Positions 16,719 to 25,692 are shown, numbered from the stretch's first letter. The stretch is DNA of 64,000 nt from Alteribacter natronophilus (GCF_006007885.1 NZ_VCRO01000001.1:992001-1056000), one strand, 5' to 3'. Made by a program: numbers and translations. The notes: a model not told the origin generated them from the letters alone.

Positions 16719-17805
16719 TATTACCCTCCCTGACAGCAGTGATTTTCAGGTCTCTGCCGATGTTTTCTGTCTTTTGAATAGATAGTTCAGCAGCATCGGT
16801 AAGACTGCGGATTCCCGATCCGGCAAAGGATGAACGGGCATCCTCTCCCCCTATGAGAAGAGGTGCAATATAAACGATCACCTGTTCAAACAGTCCCGAC
16901 CTTAGAAAGCTGTCGTTTACACTGCCCCCGCCTTCAACAAGTACCGAGCGGATCTGCTGTTCACCGAGAAGAGTAAGAAGAGGTGCAATCTCCACAGTAT
17001 CCCTGCCGAGCTCGAATACTTTCGCCCCCTGTTCTTCCAGTGCTGATTTTCTTTCCGTATTCCCGTTCTGTGAGGAAACGATCCAGACCGGCGCAAGTCC
17101 GTCCTGAATCATTCCGGCATCTGCAGGTGTGCGTAGATTATGGTCAAGAACGACCCTCACCGGGTGACGACCTCCTCCCGGCAGCCTCACGGTGAGGGAT
17201 GGATCGTCGGCTATAACCGTATTAACCCCAACCAGTATGGCATCATGTTCATGCCTGAGTCTGTGAACGTCCTCCCGTGCGGCCTCACCGGTAATCCATT
17301 TGCTTTCCCCGGTTTTTGTTGCGATTTTGCCATCAAGTGAGGAAGCTGTTTTCAGCGTCACAAACGGTCTTTTTTCCGTGACAGAATGAAAGAACATCCG
17401 GTTAAGTTCCCTTGCCTCCTCAACGCAGACGTTTTCCGTTACACTGATTCCTGCATCCCTGAGCATCCGGATTCCCCGGCCTGCCACCCGTTCATCAGGA
17501 TCTTTTGTACCTACAACCACACGGCTCACTTCAGCCTCAATCAGTGCTTCTGCACAGGGAGGCGTGCGTCCGTAATGTGCACACGGCTCAAGTGTGACAT
17601 ACATTACAGCACCTTTACTTTTTTCCCCGGCCATTGTGAGCGCATGGCGTTCTGCATGAGGCTCCCCGGCTCTTAGGTGAGCCCCCATTCCAACGACTTC
17701 ATTATTTTTCACAAGGACTGCCCCTACAGCCGGATTGGGTGATGTCTGCCCGATTGTAGACCGGGCAAGTCCAAGTGCCAGTTTCATATATGCTTCATCG
17801 TTCAT
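16699..17805 (-). CDS. ribD: RibD, pyrimidine deaminase / reductase
   Basis: RibD performs the deamination and NADPH-dependent side-chain reduction in riboflavin synthesis. The 368-residue protein has the zinc deaminase domain first (PHAERHALTMAG for His-x-Glu; PCAHYGRTPPCAEAL for the cysteines) and the DHFR-like reductase domain from about 145 (KTASSLDGKIAT, LVEGGGSVNDSFL). An AGGGGG site precedes ATG 17805. It heads ribD-ribE-ribBA-ribH-ribT, downstream of an FMN riboswitch with a terminator. Confidence 0.96.
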   Translation of the reverse strand: MNDEAYMKLALGLARSTIGQTSPNPAVGAVLVKNNEVVGMGAHLRAGEPHAERHALTMAGEKSKGAVMYVTLEPCAHYGRTPPCAEALIEAEVSRVVVGTKDPDERVAGRGIRMLRDAGISVTENVCVEEARELNRMFFHSVTEKRPFVTLKTASSLDGKIATKTGESKWITGEAAREDVHRLRHEHDAILVGVNTVIADDPSLTVRLPGGGRHPVRVVLDHNLRTPADAGMIQDGLAPVWIVSSQNGNTERKSALEEQGAKVFELGRDTVEIAPLLTLLGEQQIRSVLVEGGGSVNDSFLRSGLFEQVIVYIAPLLIGGEDARSSFAGSGIRSLTDAAELSIQKTENIGRDLKITAVREGNNVYRNH

Positions 17806-17837
17806 ATACAGTGCCCCCTGCTGTTAAATCCGGGCAA

Positions 17838-17870
17838 TCAAAAAGCCTGAAGAAAAGGTCTCTTCAGGCG
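17838..17870 (-). terminator. Rib leader terminator (expression platform)
   Basis: On the minus strand GCCTGAAGA and TCTTCAGGC pair around seven bases and are followed by five T, 33 bases before ribD. It lies after the FMN aptamer, so it is the attenuator that closes when FMN is bound. Confidence 0.85.
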
Positions 17871-17989
17871 TAAAAACAATGGTTAATAAACCGGTGGCGG
17901 GGTGCTTAAAAAGACACACTTGCCGAATACTTTGCCGCCTGCCTCAAAAAGGCAGACCGGTCCCGTAATCAATTCCGGTTTCCACTGTT

Positions 17990-18133
17990 TCTTCTCCCAT
18001 CCAGACTATACTGTCGGCTCCGGTTTTTCACCGAATCCACCGTTCCCATACTGCAAAGGGGGAACGGGTCACGGGCTTAAAATGATCGCTCATTTATCAC
18101 CGCCGGTTGGGAATTTCACCCTGCCCCGAAGAA
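17990..18133 (-). ncRNA. FMN riboswitch (RFN element) controlling the rib operon
   Basis: The minus-strand leader carries the conserved RFN blocks in order: TTCGGGGCAGGGTGAAATTC, then CCGGCGGTGAT, AGCCCGTGACCCG, a GC-rich variable stem, GGATTCGGTGAAAAACCGG, and AGCCGACAGTATAGTCTGG ATGGGAGAAG. This is the FMN aptamer. With the terminator at 17838-17870 it would reduce rib transcription when FMN is abundant. Confidence 0.97.
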
Positions 18134-18263
18134 ACGTGATATTGAAGTTTTGTATAGTATATCACAAAAATATACATACGGGTCGAATTTTGCTCCGAAA
18201 TCCCGAAAGCGCTTTAATATGCCGGGATGGAGCAAGTGACCATACTTTCGCAGGTAGGCTGTT

Positions 18264-18294
18264 CAAAAGAAAGAGGCCCCCATGCCGGGAGCCT
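18264..18294 (-). terminator. Intrinsic terminator after ppiB
   Basis: AGGCTCCC and GGGGGCCT pair (one G-T) around a short loop, followed by CTTTCTTTT on the minus strand, 14 bases past the ppiB stop. Confidence 0.8.
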
Positions 18295-18307
18295 GCTTCA
18301 CTCTGTT

Positions 18308-18745
18308 TTACTTGTCGTCAAAGACGCGGACTTCCTGCATAACGTCGCCTGCTTTAATATCAAGAACAGCATCCATACCTTCCGTTACCTGCCCGAACAC
18401 AGTGTGCACTCCGTCGAGATGAGGCTGTGGTTCATGAACAAGGAAGAACTGGCTGCTGCCTGTGTCTTTCCCTGCATGAGCCATGGAAAGTGTTCCCTGC
18501 ACATGTTTATGCGGGTTGCCTTCTGTTTCACATTTGATTGTTTTACCGCTGCCGCCTGTACCGTTGCCGACAGGGCAGCCCCCCTGAGCGACAAATCCGG
18601 GGATTACGCGGTGAAAGGTAAGACCATCGTAGAAACCTTCGTTTGCAAGCTTTTCAAAGTTTTCCACGGTTCCCGGTGCTGCCTCAGGGTAGAACTCCAG
18701 TTCAAGTTTATTTCCACTGTCCAGTACGATCGTTCCTTTTTTCAT
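18308..18745 (-). CDS. ppiB: PpiB, cyclophilin-type peptidyl-prolyl isomerase
   Basis: A cytoplasmic cyclophilin that speeds cis-trans isomerisation of proline bonds. The 145-residue protein is a single cyclophilin domain with [33 protein letters not shown] and the active-site Arg, Phe, Gln and His residues in place. It starts at 18745 behind GAGAGGA. The position between lysA and the rib operon is as in B. subtilis. Confidence 0.95.
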   Translation of the reverse strand: MKKGTIVLDSGNKLELEFYPEAAPGTVENFEKLANEGFYDGLTFHRVIPGFVAQGGCPVGNGTGGSGKTIKCETEGNPHKHVQGTLSMAHAGKDTGSSQFFLVHEPQPHLDGVHTVFGQVTEGMDAVLDIKAGDVMQEVRVFDDK

Positions 18746-18847
18746 ATTAAATCCGTCCTCTCGGTTTTTAGTCTGCTATGTAACTGACTGCACGCTCTAT
18801 TCTACAACAATACTGCGGGAAAAGGAAAGTACCCGTACCTCTGCAGA

Positions 18848-18890
18848 TAAAAACGGACCCTGAAGGTTTATCCACCTGTCTTCAGGGCCC
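18848..18890 (-). terminator. Intrinsic terminator after lysA
   Basis: GGGCCCTGAAG and CTTCAGGGTCC pair on the minus strand and are followed by GTTTTTATC, 26 bases past the lysA stop. Confidence 0.85.
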
Positions 18891-18915
18891 CTTACTCACC
18901 AGTACCTTACTTCCT

Positions 18916-20247
18916 CTATCTCACCTGCTGCACCGGTTCTTTCGTCTGCTTCATAGAGCGGTCGAGGCTCGTCATGTTTTCATACGTTTCCCGTTCAACC
19001 ACACACGCATCTTCCCCGCCCCGGATGAATACTACCGGCGGACGTGCAATGCGGTTGTAGTTACTGGCCATCGAATACCCGTATGCGCCCGTCGAGGTAA
19101 CAGCCAGAATATCTCCCTGATTAAGTTCAGGCACCTGGAGATCCCAGATGAGCATATCCCCGGACTCACAGCATTTCCCGGCTACTGAAACGGTTTCCGA
19201 CTTTTCAAGTCCGGCTTTGTTGGCCACCAGCGCTTCGTACTTTGCCTGATAAAGAGCCGGCCTGAGATTATCTGTCATCCCGCCGTCAACGGAGATATAA
19301 TCCCTGATACCCGGAATGGACTTTCGCGCCCCCACTGTATAAAGAGTGGTACCGGCTTCACCAACAAGCGCCCGGCCCGGCTCAATCCATATTTCCGGAA
19401 CAGAAAAGTTTCTTTCCGACGATTCATGTTTAACGGCTGATACCATCGCCTTTACATAATCCCCAAGGGGCAGCGGAGTATCTTCATCATTATAACGGAT
19501 GCCGAACCCGCCTCCGAGGTTGACAACTTCCGGAACGAAACCGGTGGATGCCCGCCACTGATCAAGGTGGCTGAACACTTCGTGTACTGCGGAGACAAAT
19601 CCAGTAGTGTCAAAGATCTGGGACCCGATATGGCAGTGAACGCCGAGCAGATTGAGACGGCCGTGGCCCATAACCTGTGTTATTGCCGCCTCGGCCTGCC
19701 CGCTCGTAATATCAAAGCCGAATTTGGAATCTTCCTGTCCGGTACTGATGTATTCATGTGTATGTGCTTCCACACCCGGTGTAATACGGAGAAGCACATT
19801 CATGTCTCTCTCCAGTGAATCCGTAATCGCCATAAGCCATGTCAGTTCATGAAAATTATCAACGACGAAGCATCCTATGCCTGCATTGACGGCCATTTCA
19901 ATTTCATCGGGTGTTTTGTTATTACCGTGAAAATGAATCCGCTCAGGAGGGAATTCTGCTTTTACTGCCGTGTAAAGTTCTCCTCCTGACACGACATCAA
20001 GGCTCAGTCCCAGCTCATCCATGAGTTCGAAGATGGCCACACAGCTGAAGGCTTTGCTTGCATAGGCTACCTGGTAACCGACACCTTCCTCTTCAAAGGC
20101 CTGTCTGAAAGCCTGTGCCCGATCACAAATATCATCTACATCGTAAAGGTAAAGAGGCGTTCCGTATTTTTCCGCAAGCCGGGTTGTATCCGCTCCGTTT
20201 ATCTCAAGGTTTCCATTTTCATTGATCCGGTGGTTGTTTTTCATCAT
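18916..20247 (-). CDS. lysA: LysA, diaminopimelate decarboxylase
   Basis: LysA is a PLP enzyme that decarboxylates meso-diaminopimelate to L-lysine, the last step of lysine synthesis. I start at ATG 20247, six bases after GAGGAG; the reading frame runs on upstream to 20349, but that part is the leader terminator. This gives 443 residues (B. subtilis 439). PLP lysine is in QVAYASKAFSC, the glycine-rich loop in VNLGGGFGIRY, and the second active-site region in GKCCESGDMLIWD. It lies downstream of a lysine riboswitch and of spoVAF. Confidence 0.96.
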   Translation of the reverse strand: MMKNNHRINENGNLEINGADTTRLAEKYGTPLYLYDVDDICDRAQAFRQAFEEEGVGYQVAYASKAFSCVAIFELMDELGLSLDVVSGGELYTAVKAEFPPERIHFHGNNKTPDEIEMAVNAGIGCFVVDNFHELTWLMAITDSLERDMNVLLRITPGVEAHTHEYISTGQEDSKFGFDITSGQAEAAITQVMGHGRLNLLGVHCHIGSQIFDTTGFVSAVHEVFSHLDQWRASTGFVPEVVNLGGGFGIRYNDEDTPLPLGDYVKAMVSAVKHESSERNFSVPEIWIEPGRALVGEAGTTLYTVGARKSIPGIRDYISVDGGMTDNLRPALYQAKYEALVANKAGLEKSETVSVAGKCCESGDMLIWDLQVPELNQGDILAVTSTGAYGYSMASNYNRIARPPVVFIRGGEDACVVERETYENMTSLDRSMKQTKEPVQQVR

Positions 20248-20299
20248 TTTCCGCTCCTCATTTTGTCCGGTCTCGGATGACTGCTGCGCTCTGAACACA

Positions 20300-20336
20300 A
20301 AAAGAGACCAATTAATGCACAGCACTAATGGTCTCT
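20300..20336 (-). terminator. LysA leader terminator (expression platform)
   Basis: AGAGACCATTAGTGC and GCATTAATTGGTCTCT form a long stem followed by five T, about 55 bases before lysA. It follows the lysine aptamer and should form when lysine is bound. Confidence 0.85.
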
Positions 20337-20364
20337 GACGAATTTGCACAGTCGCTTTTCATCA

Positions 20365-20540
20365 TCCGGATAGTGCTCCACTGCTGATTGGGCAGTGACA
20401 GTGCATTGCATTTTCTGCAATACCCCAGAAAAATACCGGCGGAGACGGTATTTCCCTTCGGCAGGTTGACCTTTCATACGGCTTCTCCGTGCTCCTGCAC
20501 TCAGCCGCGTTACTCTTTCGCCCTGCTCCTCTACCTCATG
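20365..20540 (-). ncRNA. Lysine riboswitch (L-box) controlling lysA
   Basis: The minus-strand leader has the L-box elements in order: TGAGGTAGAGGAGC, GAGTAACGCGGC, TGAAAGG, CTGCCGAAGGGAAATACCG, CGGTATTTTTCTGGG, TGCACTGTCACTGCC and GCAGTGGAGCACTATCC. They match the lysC L-box of B. subtilis block by block. P1 can form between the first and last blocks. Followed by the terminator at 20300-20336, so control is by premature termination. Confidence 0.93.
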
Positions 20541-20624
20541 ACGTACATGAGAATAATTCAATTATAGAAAAAACCATATCACAAAAGCAGAAACAGATCA
20601 AGAAGGAAAGTTTTCGTTTTTGAA

Positions 20625-20661
20625 GAAAGGTAAGGGCCCTCACAGCTGTGAGAGCCCTTAC
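20625..20661 (-). terminator. Intrinsic terminator after spoVAF
   Basis: On the minus strand GTAAGGGCTCTCACAGCTGTGAGGGCCCTTAC is a near-perfect 15-bp hairpin (split here: GTAAGGGCTCTCACAG / CTGTGAGGGCCCTTAC) followed by CTTTCTTC. It ends the spoVA operon before the lysA leader. Confidence 0.85.
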
Positions 20662-20686
20662 CGCTTGCCGGGTTTGTCCCGGCCTC

Positions 20687-22183
20687 CTATGTTTCTGACT
20701 TTGCCTGCTTTACGGAATCCTGAGGATGGACAGCAGCCGGCCGTTTCATCTTGGCAGGAACTGCTCTCCGGATCACAATATCAAAGAAAGCTTTCGGATA
20801 AAACGGGAGAAACGGCCAGAGGTACGGAACATTGAGGGACCGGATACCAGCAAGGGCCAGGATCAGTACGGTCGTGGCGATCATAAAGCCCGGTACCTTA
20901 AAGAGAACCACAGCAACCAGAAGGCCTAACCTCATGACTCTCATCGCCACACTCAGTTCGTAGCTCGGGGTTGCAAACATGCCGATCGCCCCTACAGCAA
21001 CGTACAGAATCACTTCCGGTACAAACAGGCCGACCTCTATGGCAATTTCCCCGATCAGAAGTGCCGCCACAAGGCCAAGTGCGGTGGCTAGCGGGGACGG
21101 GGTGTGTATGGCTGCCATCCTGAGCAGTTCGATCCCCAGTTCAGCTAATATTATCTGAACGAAAATAGGCACGTTCGTCGTTTCATCAGGCCCGATATAG
21201 TCGAACCCTTCCGGCAGCAGATCCGGCTGAACGACCATCAGAAGCCAGAACGGCAGAATAAACAGAGAAAAAAGCATGCCGGTAAAACGGACCCAGCGCA
21301 GGAACGTACCGATAAAAGGAGCCTGACGGTATTCCTCTGCGTGCTGGACATGGTGAAACAGTGTCGTCGGAAGAATGATCGCACTTGGTGAGGCATCCAC
21401 GATAATGACAAGGTGGCCTTCAAGAATGTGTGTAGCTGCCACATCCGGGCGTTCAGTATAGCGGACGAGCGGGAATGGATTGTTTCCCTGTTTGACTATA
21501 AACTCCTCCACGACTTTATCGGACATTGTCAGGGAATCGATGTCTATAGCTTCAAGTTCCTTCTTGACAACATCCACAAGGTCTTTTTCCACAATTCCCT
21601 CGATATAGCAGAGGGAGATATCTGTTTTGGATCTTCTGCCTACCTGGAGAATTTCATTGCGGAGTCTCTCATCACGAATACGGCGTCTCGTAAGTGCCGT
21701 ATTTTCAATAATATTTTCCGTGTACCCGTCACGGGAGCCACGGACAACCTTCTCCAGATCCGGCTCCTCCGGTCCACGACCCGGGTACATCCGTGTGTCA
21801 ATAATGACCGCTTCGTTTTCACCCTCGATAAAAATGGAAATGAGACCGGAGAGCATCTGCGTAATGGCTTCATCAAGTGTTTTTACATTTTCAACCTGTA
21901 CGTGCGCAAAATGGTTCTCAATCTGCTCGCGGACATTTCTCTTTTTCCGGTCGACAGTTTCAATCAGCATCAGTTCACGGAGAATTTCAATAATGTACTG
22001 TGTATCACAAAGACCGTTTACGAAATAGATCTGAACTTCCTTATCCAGTATGTTGAGTTTACGGACCCCGACATCGAAACTCTTGCCGATACCGACCCGT
22101 TTCTTCATGCGTTCTTCATTTTCTTTTAAGTCATAAGAAAGGGGATGGTCAACTTTTGTTAAATCCTGATGATTTTCCGCCAT
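20687..22183 (-). CDS. spoVAF: SpoVAF, spore germination GerA-family protein
   Basis: SpoVAF resembles the A subunit of Ger germinant receptors and sits in the inner spore membrane, where it modulates germination and dipicolinate release. The 498-residue protein has a large N-terminal cytoplasmic domain (to about 290), then at least four membrane helices (about 295-325, 350-370, 380-405, 415-440). A C-terminal Pro-rich segment follows. Landmarks are RDGYTENIIENTALTRRRIR and VRYTERPDVAATHILEGHLV. It starts at ATG 22183 behind AAAGGAG inside the spoVAEa 3' end. Length and position as last gene of the canonical operon match B. subtilis. Confidence 0.95.
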   Translation of the reverse strand: MAENHQDLTKVDHPLSYDLKENEERMKKRVGIGKSFDVGVRKLNILDKEVQIYFVNGLCDTQYIIEILRELMLIETVDRKKRNVREQIENHFAHVQVENVKTLDEAITQMLSGLISIFIEGENEAVIIDTRMYPGRGPEEPDLEKVVRGSRDGYTENIIENTALTRRRIRDERLRNEILQVGRRSKTDISLCYIEGIVEKDLVDVVKKELEAIDIDSLTMSDKVVEEFIVKQGNNPFPLVRYTERPDVAATHILEGHLVIIVDASPSAIILPTTLFHHVQHAEEYRQAPFIGTFLRWVRFTGMLFSLFILPFWLLMVVQPDLLPEGFDYIGPDETTNVPIFVQIILAELGIELLRMAAIHTPSPLATALGLVAALLIGEIAIEVGLFVPEVILYVAVGAIGMFATPSYELSVAMRVMRLGLLVAVVLFKVPGFMIATTVLILALAGIRSLNVPYLWPFLPFYPKAFFDIVIRRAVPAKMKRPAAVHPQDSVKQAKSET

Positions 22184-22757
22184 TAAAGCCGCTCCTTTCC
22201 AGAATCAGTTCCAGGGCCTTCGATGTAACAGGTGCTCCCTTTTCCGCAGTATCCCGGCCGCCCATCTTCCCGAGATCCCCTATGCCGATTACAAGGGGAA
22301 GATCGAGTTCATCAAGGACATAAACCGTATCTCCGCGAATTCTCCCTATTTCTGTATCTTTGATCCCGTCCTTGTCCACCCCGTATTCCGTCAGGGTTCC
22401 ATTACGCTCAATGGAAAAATGAACCTTTGCCCATTCGTGGGCAAATGACTGGGAAGCAACTGCAAGAACGCCCAGAATCTCAATATCCGGGTGCCTGCAT
22501 ACTGTGAGCAGTGCTTTTTCACCCGGCCCTTCCTCCGCATAGCCGCAGTCATCAAACAGAACCAGGACCGGCTCCTTTTCAGCCCGCAGGATATGTCTAA
22601 TCAGAATGTCACCGGTTACCGGGCTTGGATTTCCGCAGGATTCAGCGATAAAAAAACAATTGAGTTTCTCCGCGGCTTTTTCCGCCGCTGCCCTGGCAGA
22701 CGCATCTCCATCGGTAATGACGATCACCTTCTTCTTAGCACTCATCCTCTGAATCAT
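22149..22757 (-). CDS. spoVAEa: SpoVAEa, spore membrane-associated protein
   Basis: SpoVAEa is a soluble protein of the spoVA operon linked to the inner spore membrane with SpoVAF. The 202-residue product has an N-terminal nucleotide-binding-like segment (KKVIVITDGDASARAAAEKA), a middle section with ILVLFDDCGYAEEG-like acidic residues, and no membrane helix. Its ATG overlaps the spoVAEb stop in an ATGA. The second, island-borne spoVA operon has no counterpart of this gene. Confidence 0.92.
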   Translation of the reverse strand: MIQRMSAKKKVIVITDGDASARAAAEKAAEKLNCFFIAESCGNPSPVTGDILIRHILRAEKEPVLVLFDDCGYAEEGPGEKALLTVCRHPDIEILGVLAVASQSFAHEWAKVHFSIERNGTLTEYGVDKDGIKDTEIGRIRGDTVYVLDELDLPLVIGIGDLGKMGGRDTAEKGAPVTSKALELILERSGFNGGKSSGFNKS

Positions 22758-23104
22758 CCTCTCGGTTTAAAAACAAGGGCGGTTAGAAACCCGAACAAAA
22801 TAGCTGATGAAACACCAGCAGACGTTACTTCAAATATCCCCATCCCAATTCCCAGAAATCCGTACCGATCTGATTCGGCCATGGCCCCGTGCACAAGAAA
22901 GTGTCCAAAACTTGAAATGGGAAGAATCGCGCCCATACCTGAAAAGTCAATCAGCCGGTCATAGAGGTGGAAGCCGTCCAGGAGCGCTCCACCTACAACG
23001 AATCCACCCATTATGTGTGCCGGAGACCACCTGCCGATGTCCATAAACAGCTGGCCGATCAGGCAAAAAAGACCTCCTACAGCGAATGCCGCCAGATACT
23101 CCAT
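22754..23104 (-). CDS. spoVAEb: SpoVAEb, dipicolinate channel subunit
   Basis: A 116-residue membrane protein with about four hydrophobic segments, part of the Ca-dipicolinate channel complex. Family blocks are DIGRWSPAHIMGGFVVGGAL and PISSFGHFLVHGAMAESD. It starts 4 bases after spoVAD and is coupled to spoVAEa. The island paralog is at 7981-8334. Confidence 0.95.
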   Translation of the reverse strand: MEYLAAFAVGGLFCLIGQLFMDIGRWSPAHIMGGFVVGGALLDGFHLYDRLIDFSGMGAILPISSFGHFLVHGAMAESDRYGFLGIGMGIFEVTSAGVSSAILFGFLTALVFKPRG

Positions 23105-23108
23105 TGTT

Positions 23109-24131
23109 TCAGCCTCCCGCCGTTTCCTCTACTCGTATAAATTCAACTGCATGAGCGATGCAGGGGATCGTCTCCTTCTGCCTTACTGTTAAAGGATTGA
23201 ACAGAGCTCCGGTAGCAATACACAGTACTTTTTTCCAGTGTGCACTCCGCATTTTATGAAACACGTATCCATAGGTCACGAGAGCACTGCACGCTGCCCC
23301 GCTGCCCCCGGCGCATCCCGAAGGATGATAACCGAAAATCGTGTTGCCTCCATCAAGATATTTGTCGGTGATGAATAAGCCATCCTCCTCACATAGTTCG
23401 AGAAACTGCCTGGAACCAAACATACTCAGATCACCTGTTAAAATAAGATCGTAATCTTTTTCACTGCGCCCGGTATCCTCAAGGTGACGGCGGAACGTTT
23501 CGTATGCAGCCGGTGCCATCGCCTGTCCCATATCAAGCGGATCCTTCATATCCCAGTCCACTGCTTTTCCAATGGTGACGGATCCAACAGCAATTTCTGC
23601 CGGGCTGTCTGATAAAATAACAGCACCTGCGCCGGTAACGGTTTTCATAGCCGTGGATGGTTTCTGCCTGACATGTTCCACCGGATTGCGGAACTGCCTT
23701 TCAGCAGCCCCGTAATGACTGCTCACTGCGCTGAGGCCGCGTTTTATAATTCCTGAATGTACGAGCAGAGTGAGGAGAGCTACACTCTGCATCGACGTGG
23801 CACAGGCACTGTACAGGCCCATGTAGGGCCACGGATAATCCCTGGCTGTGTAATTGCTCGTCACTGTCTGATTAAGAAGATCTCCTGCAGCAAACATGTC
23901 AATATCCTCGGTCTGACGGCCCGCTTTTTTAAGGGACCGGTCCACCGCCTCTTTCATCAGAGCCCTTTCGGCTTTTTCCCATGTGGTTTCACCGCAGTAG
24001 AGATTTTTGAAGGAATGGTCCAGATAACTCCCAACAGGTCCTTCCCTTTCCTGCGGGCCGGCGACAATCGCGGCCGCTTCAACATAAACGGGATTTTCAA
24101 GTACCCAGGTCTGCCGGATTTTTTTCATCAT
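23109..24131 (-). CDS. spoVAD: SpoVAD, dipicolinic acid-binding protein
   Basis: SpoVAD is a thiolase-fold protein that binds dipicolinate at the inner spore membrane. I use ATG 24131, behind AGGAGGGG, rather than the in-frame start at 24170; it gives 340 residues. The thiolase-like centre is LYSACATSMQSVAL, followed by TVTGAGAVILSD, KDPLDMGQAMAPAA and [13 protein letters not shown]. The paralog at 8331-9350 matches these blocks but differs elsewhere. Confidence 0.96.
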   Translation of the reverse strand: MMKKIRQTWVLENPVYVEAAAIVAGPQEREGPVGSYLDHSFKNLYCGETTWEKAERALMKEAVDRSLKKAGRQTEDIDMFAAGDLLNQTVTSNYTARDYPWPYMGLYSACATSMQSVALLTLLVHSGIIKRGLSAVSSHYGAAERQFRNPVEHVRQKPSTAMKTVTGAGAVILSDSPAEIAVGSVTIGKAVDWDMKDPLDMGQAMAPAAYETFRRHLEDTGRSEKDYDLILTGDLSMFGSRQFLELCEEDGLFITDKYLDGGNTIFGYHPSGCAGGSGAACSALVTYGYVFHKMRSAHWKKVLCIATGALFNPLTVRQKETIPCIAHAVEFIRVEETAGG

Positions 24132-24173
24132 TTCACCCTCTCCCCTCCTAAGGCGGTCTGCACAATCCAAACG

Positions 24174-24638
24174 TTAATTGATAAGTGTCTCAATAAGAAC
24201 ACGTATGAATGACACAAGGTATGCCGATGCTACACCGAACACCAGTACAACCCCTGCAATGCGGAACATGTTACCGGCGATGCCGTACACGACACCCTCT
24301 GCCCTTGCTTCCATAGCGCTGGATGTTACAGAGTTCGCAAAGCCGGTTATCGGTACAATCACCCCTGCTCCCCACTTCTCGGAAATCCTGCTGAAAACAC
24401 CTGCTCCCGTCAAAATACACGCTCCAAGTATAAAAGTGGCAACCACCGGGTTAACTGCCTCTCTTTCAGTCAGGTTAAACCAGACAATGTAACGGTTAAA
24501 AAGAAGCTGGGCGGCGACTGCAAGCAGCCCACCGGTTACAAACGCGGTTACTGCGTTTTTAATCCGCGGCGGTTTAATAATCATTCTTTTGCGCCGTTCC
24601 TCGAACCTCTCTTTACGGATCTGTTCTTCTGATTTCAC
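24174..24638 (-). CDS. spoVAC: SpoVAC, dipicolinate channel subunit
   Basis: The 154-residue pore-type subunit starts at GTG 24638 behind GAGGTG. A basic cytoplasmic N-terminus is followed by four membrane segments. Family blocks are NPVVATFILGACILTGAGVF and PITGFANSVTSSAMEARAEG. It sits between spoVAB (6-base gap) and spoVAD in the canonical order. Confidence 0.95.
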   Translation of the reverse strand: MKSEEQIRKERFEERRKRMIIKPPRIKNAVTAFVTGGLLAVAAQLLFNRYIVWFNLTEREAVNPVVATFILGACILTGAGVFSRISEKWGAGVIVPITGFANSVTSSAMEARAEGVVYGIAGNMFRIAGVVLVFGVASAYLVSFIRVLIETLIN

Positions 24639-24644
24639 ACCTGA

Positions 24645-25067
24645 TCACCTCATGAATTGAAAATAAAGCCAGTGGAATAAGGAGCCGCTGATTTTGCCCA
24701 GTACTATTGCAAACAGAAGCCATTTAATCCGGTCTGAAGCCCCGACGCGCTTTGCAAGAATCGGGAACACGTTCAGAACTTCCGTCAGAGCCGCAGCAAG
24801 AAGACCGATAAACATCCCGGCTGAAAGGCCAACGGGAATTGCAGAAACGACCGGCAGTGAAATAACAGGACTTCCAAGGCTCATCCAGGCACCGGACAGC
24901 GCCCCCAGGATAACAGCACTTTCATAACGTGTGACCCAGGACGCTGTGAAGGTAAGCTGGGCAAGTCTCGGAATAATGCCAAGTACCGTAATAAAAGCCA
25001 CCAGTCCGCTGCCGACAGCGATCCCTCCGCCAAGGCCTGTCAGAATGGCAAAAGCTTGGTCAATCAT
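24645..25067 (-). CDS. spoVAB: SpoVAB, stage V sporulation protein
   Basis: An integral membrane protein of the canonical spoVA operon, needed for dipicolinate uptake. From ATG 25067 it has 140 residues with four or five hydrophobic segments; the sequence GLGGGIAVGSGLVAFITVLG at the N-terminus and the motif GSPVISLPVVSAIPVGLSAG are typical. It overlaps the spoVAA stop by 8 bases. The island operon lacks this gene. Confidence 0.93.
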   Translation of the reverse strand: MIDQAFAILTGLGGGIAVGSGLVAFITVLGIIPRLAQLTFTASWVTRYESAVILGALSGAWMSLGSPVISLPVVSAIPVGLSAGMFIGLLAAALTEVLNVFPILAKRVGASDRIKWLLFAIVLGKISGSLFHWLYFQFMR

Positions 25068-25692
25068 CACTTTTTTCCTGTTCGTTCGGATGTTTGTGAT
25101 TCAGTGCAACATACCGGTCGATATTGTCCTGATAGTTAAACATTTCCATCTCGAGAGGACTTGGTTCATCATTGATCCGCTTTCTCAGGAGGTGATTAAA
25201 AAACAGGATCATCCCAAGTCCAAGACCGAAGGAATAGGGGATCTGCAGCCACAGGGGACTGTCTGTTTCCGTTCCGGTAATCACTTTATACAGTTTCCGG
25301 TGCACACCGGACATGCTTACATCTTCATGAAAATTCATTATCGCCAGCGCAGAGCCTATAAAAAGCAGAAACCATACCAGGCAGAACAGCACCGGTTTCA
25401 TAGGCTGCTTTTCCACCTTATGCCATACAATCGTCTGAACCGGTCCAACGACCTGAATATCCAGGTCAGGGTATCTGGCAAGCATCAGCTTGACGATATT
25501 CATGGAGTCAATTACTACGGGGCTTGATCCGGGATCCTTCATGGCCCCAGCTGCCGGCATCTTTTCCAGTTCCTCTCTTAAGCCATCATCAGCGATCAGG
25601 GATGATATCCCGCCAATCGTAAGAGAAGAAGGCTCCTTCACCCTGATTCTTGATTTCAGCCGTATGTAGACCCTCTGCTCATTCACTTTCAT
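25060..25692 (-). CDS. spoVAA: SpoVAA, stage V sporulation protein
   Basis: First gene of the canonical spoVA operon. The 210-residue product has a cytoplasmic N-terminal domain with two short beta-alpha units, then two membrane helices near 115-135 and 165-185 flanking the segment NFHEDVSMSGVHRKLYKVIT, which is strongly conserved in SpoVAA. ATG 25692 is next to GGGGG; GTG 25686 has better spacing and is an alternative start. A sigma-G-like promoter lies 40-70 bases upstream. Confidence 0.93.
   Translation of the reverse strand: MKVNEQRVYIRLKSRIRVKEPSSLTIGGISSLIADDGLREELEKMPAAGAMKDPGSSPVVIDSMNIVKLMLARYPDLDIQVVGPVQTIVWHKVEKQPMKPVLFCLVWFLLFIGSALAIMNFHEDVSMSGVHRKLYKVITGTETDSPLWLQIPYSFGLGLGMILFFNHLLRKRINDEPSPLEMEMFNYQDNIDRYVALNHKHPNEQEKSDD

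Noticed and set aside
20325-20561. Open frame of 78 codons on the minus strand upstream of lysA
   Set aside because: It lies entirely in the lysine riboswitch and its terminator and resembles no protein.
21413-22129. Plus-strand open frame of 238 codons
   Set aside because: Antisense to spoVAF, with no family signal.
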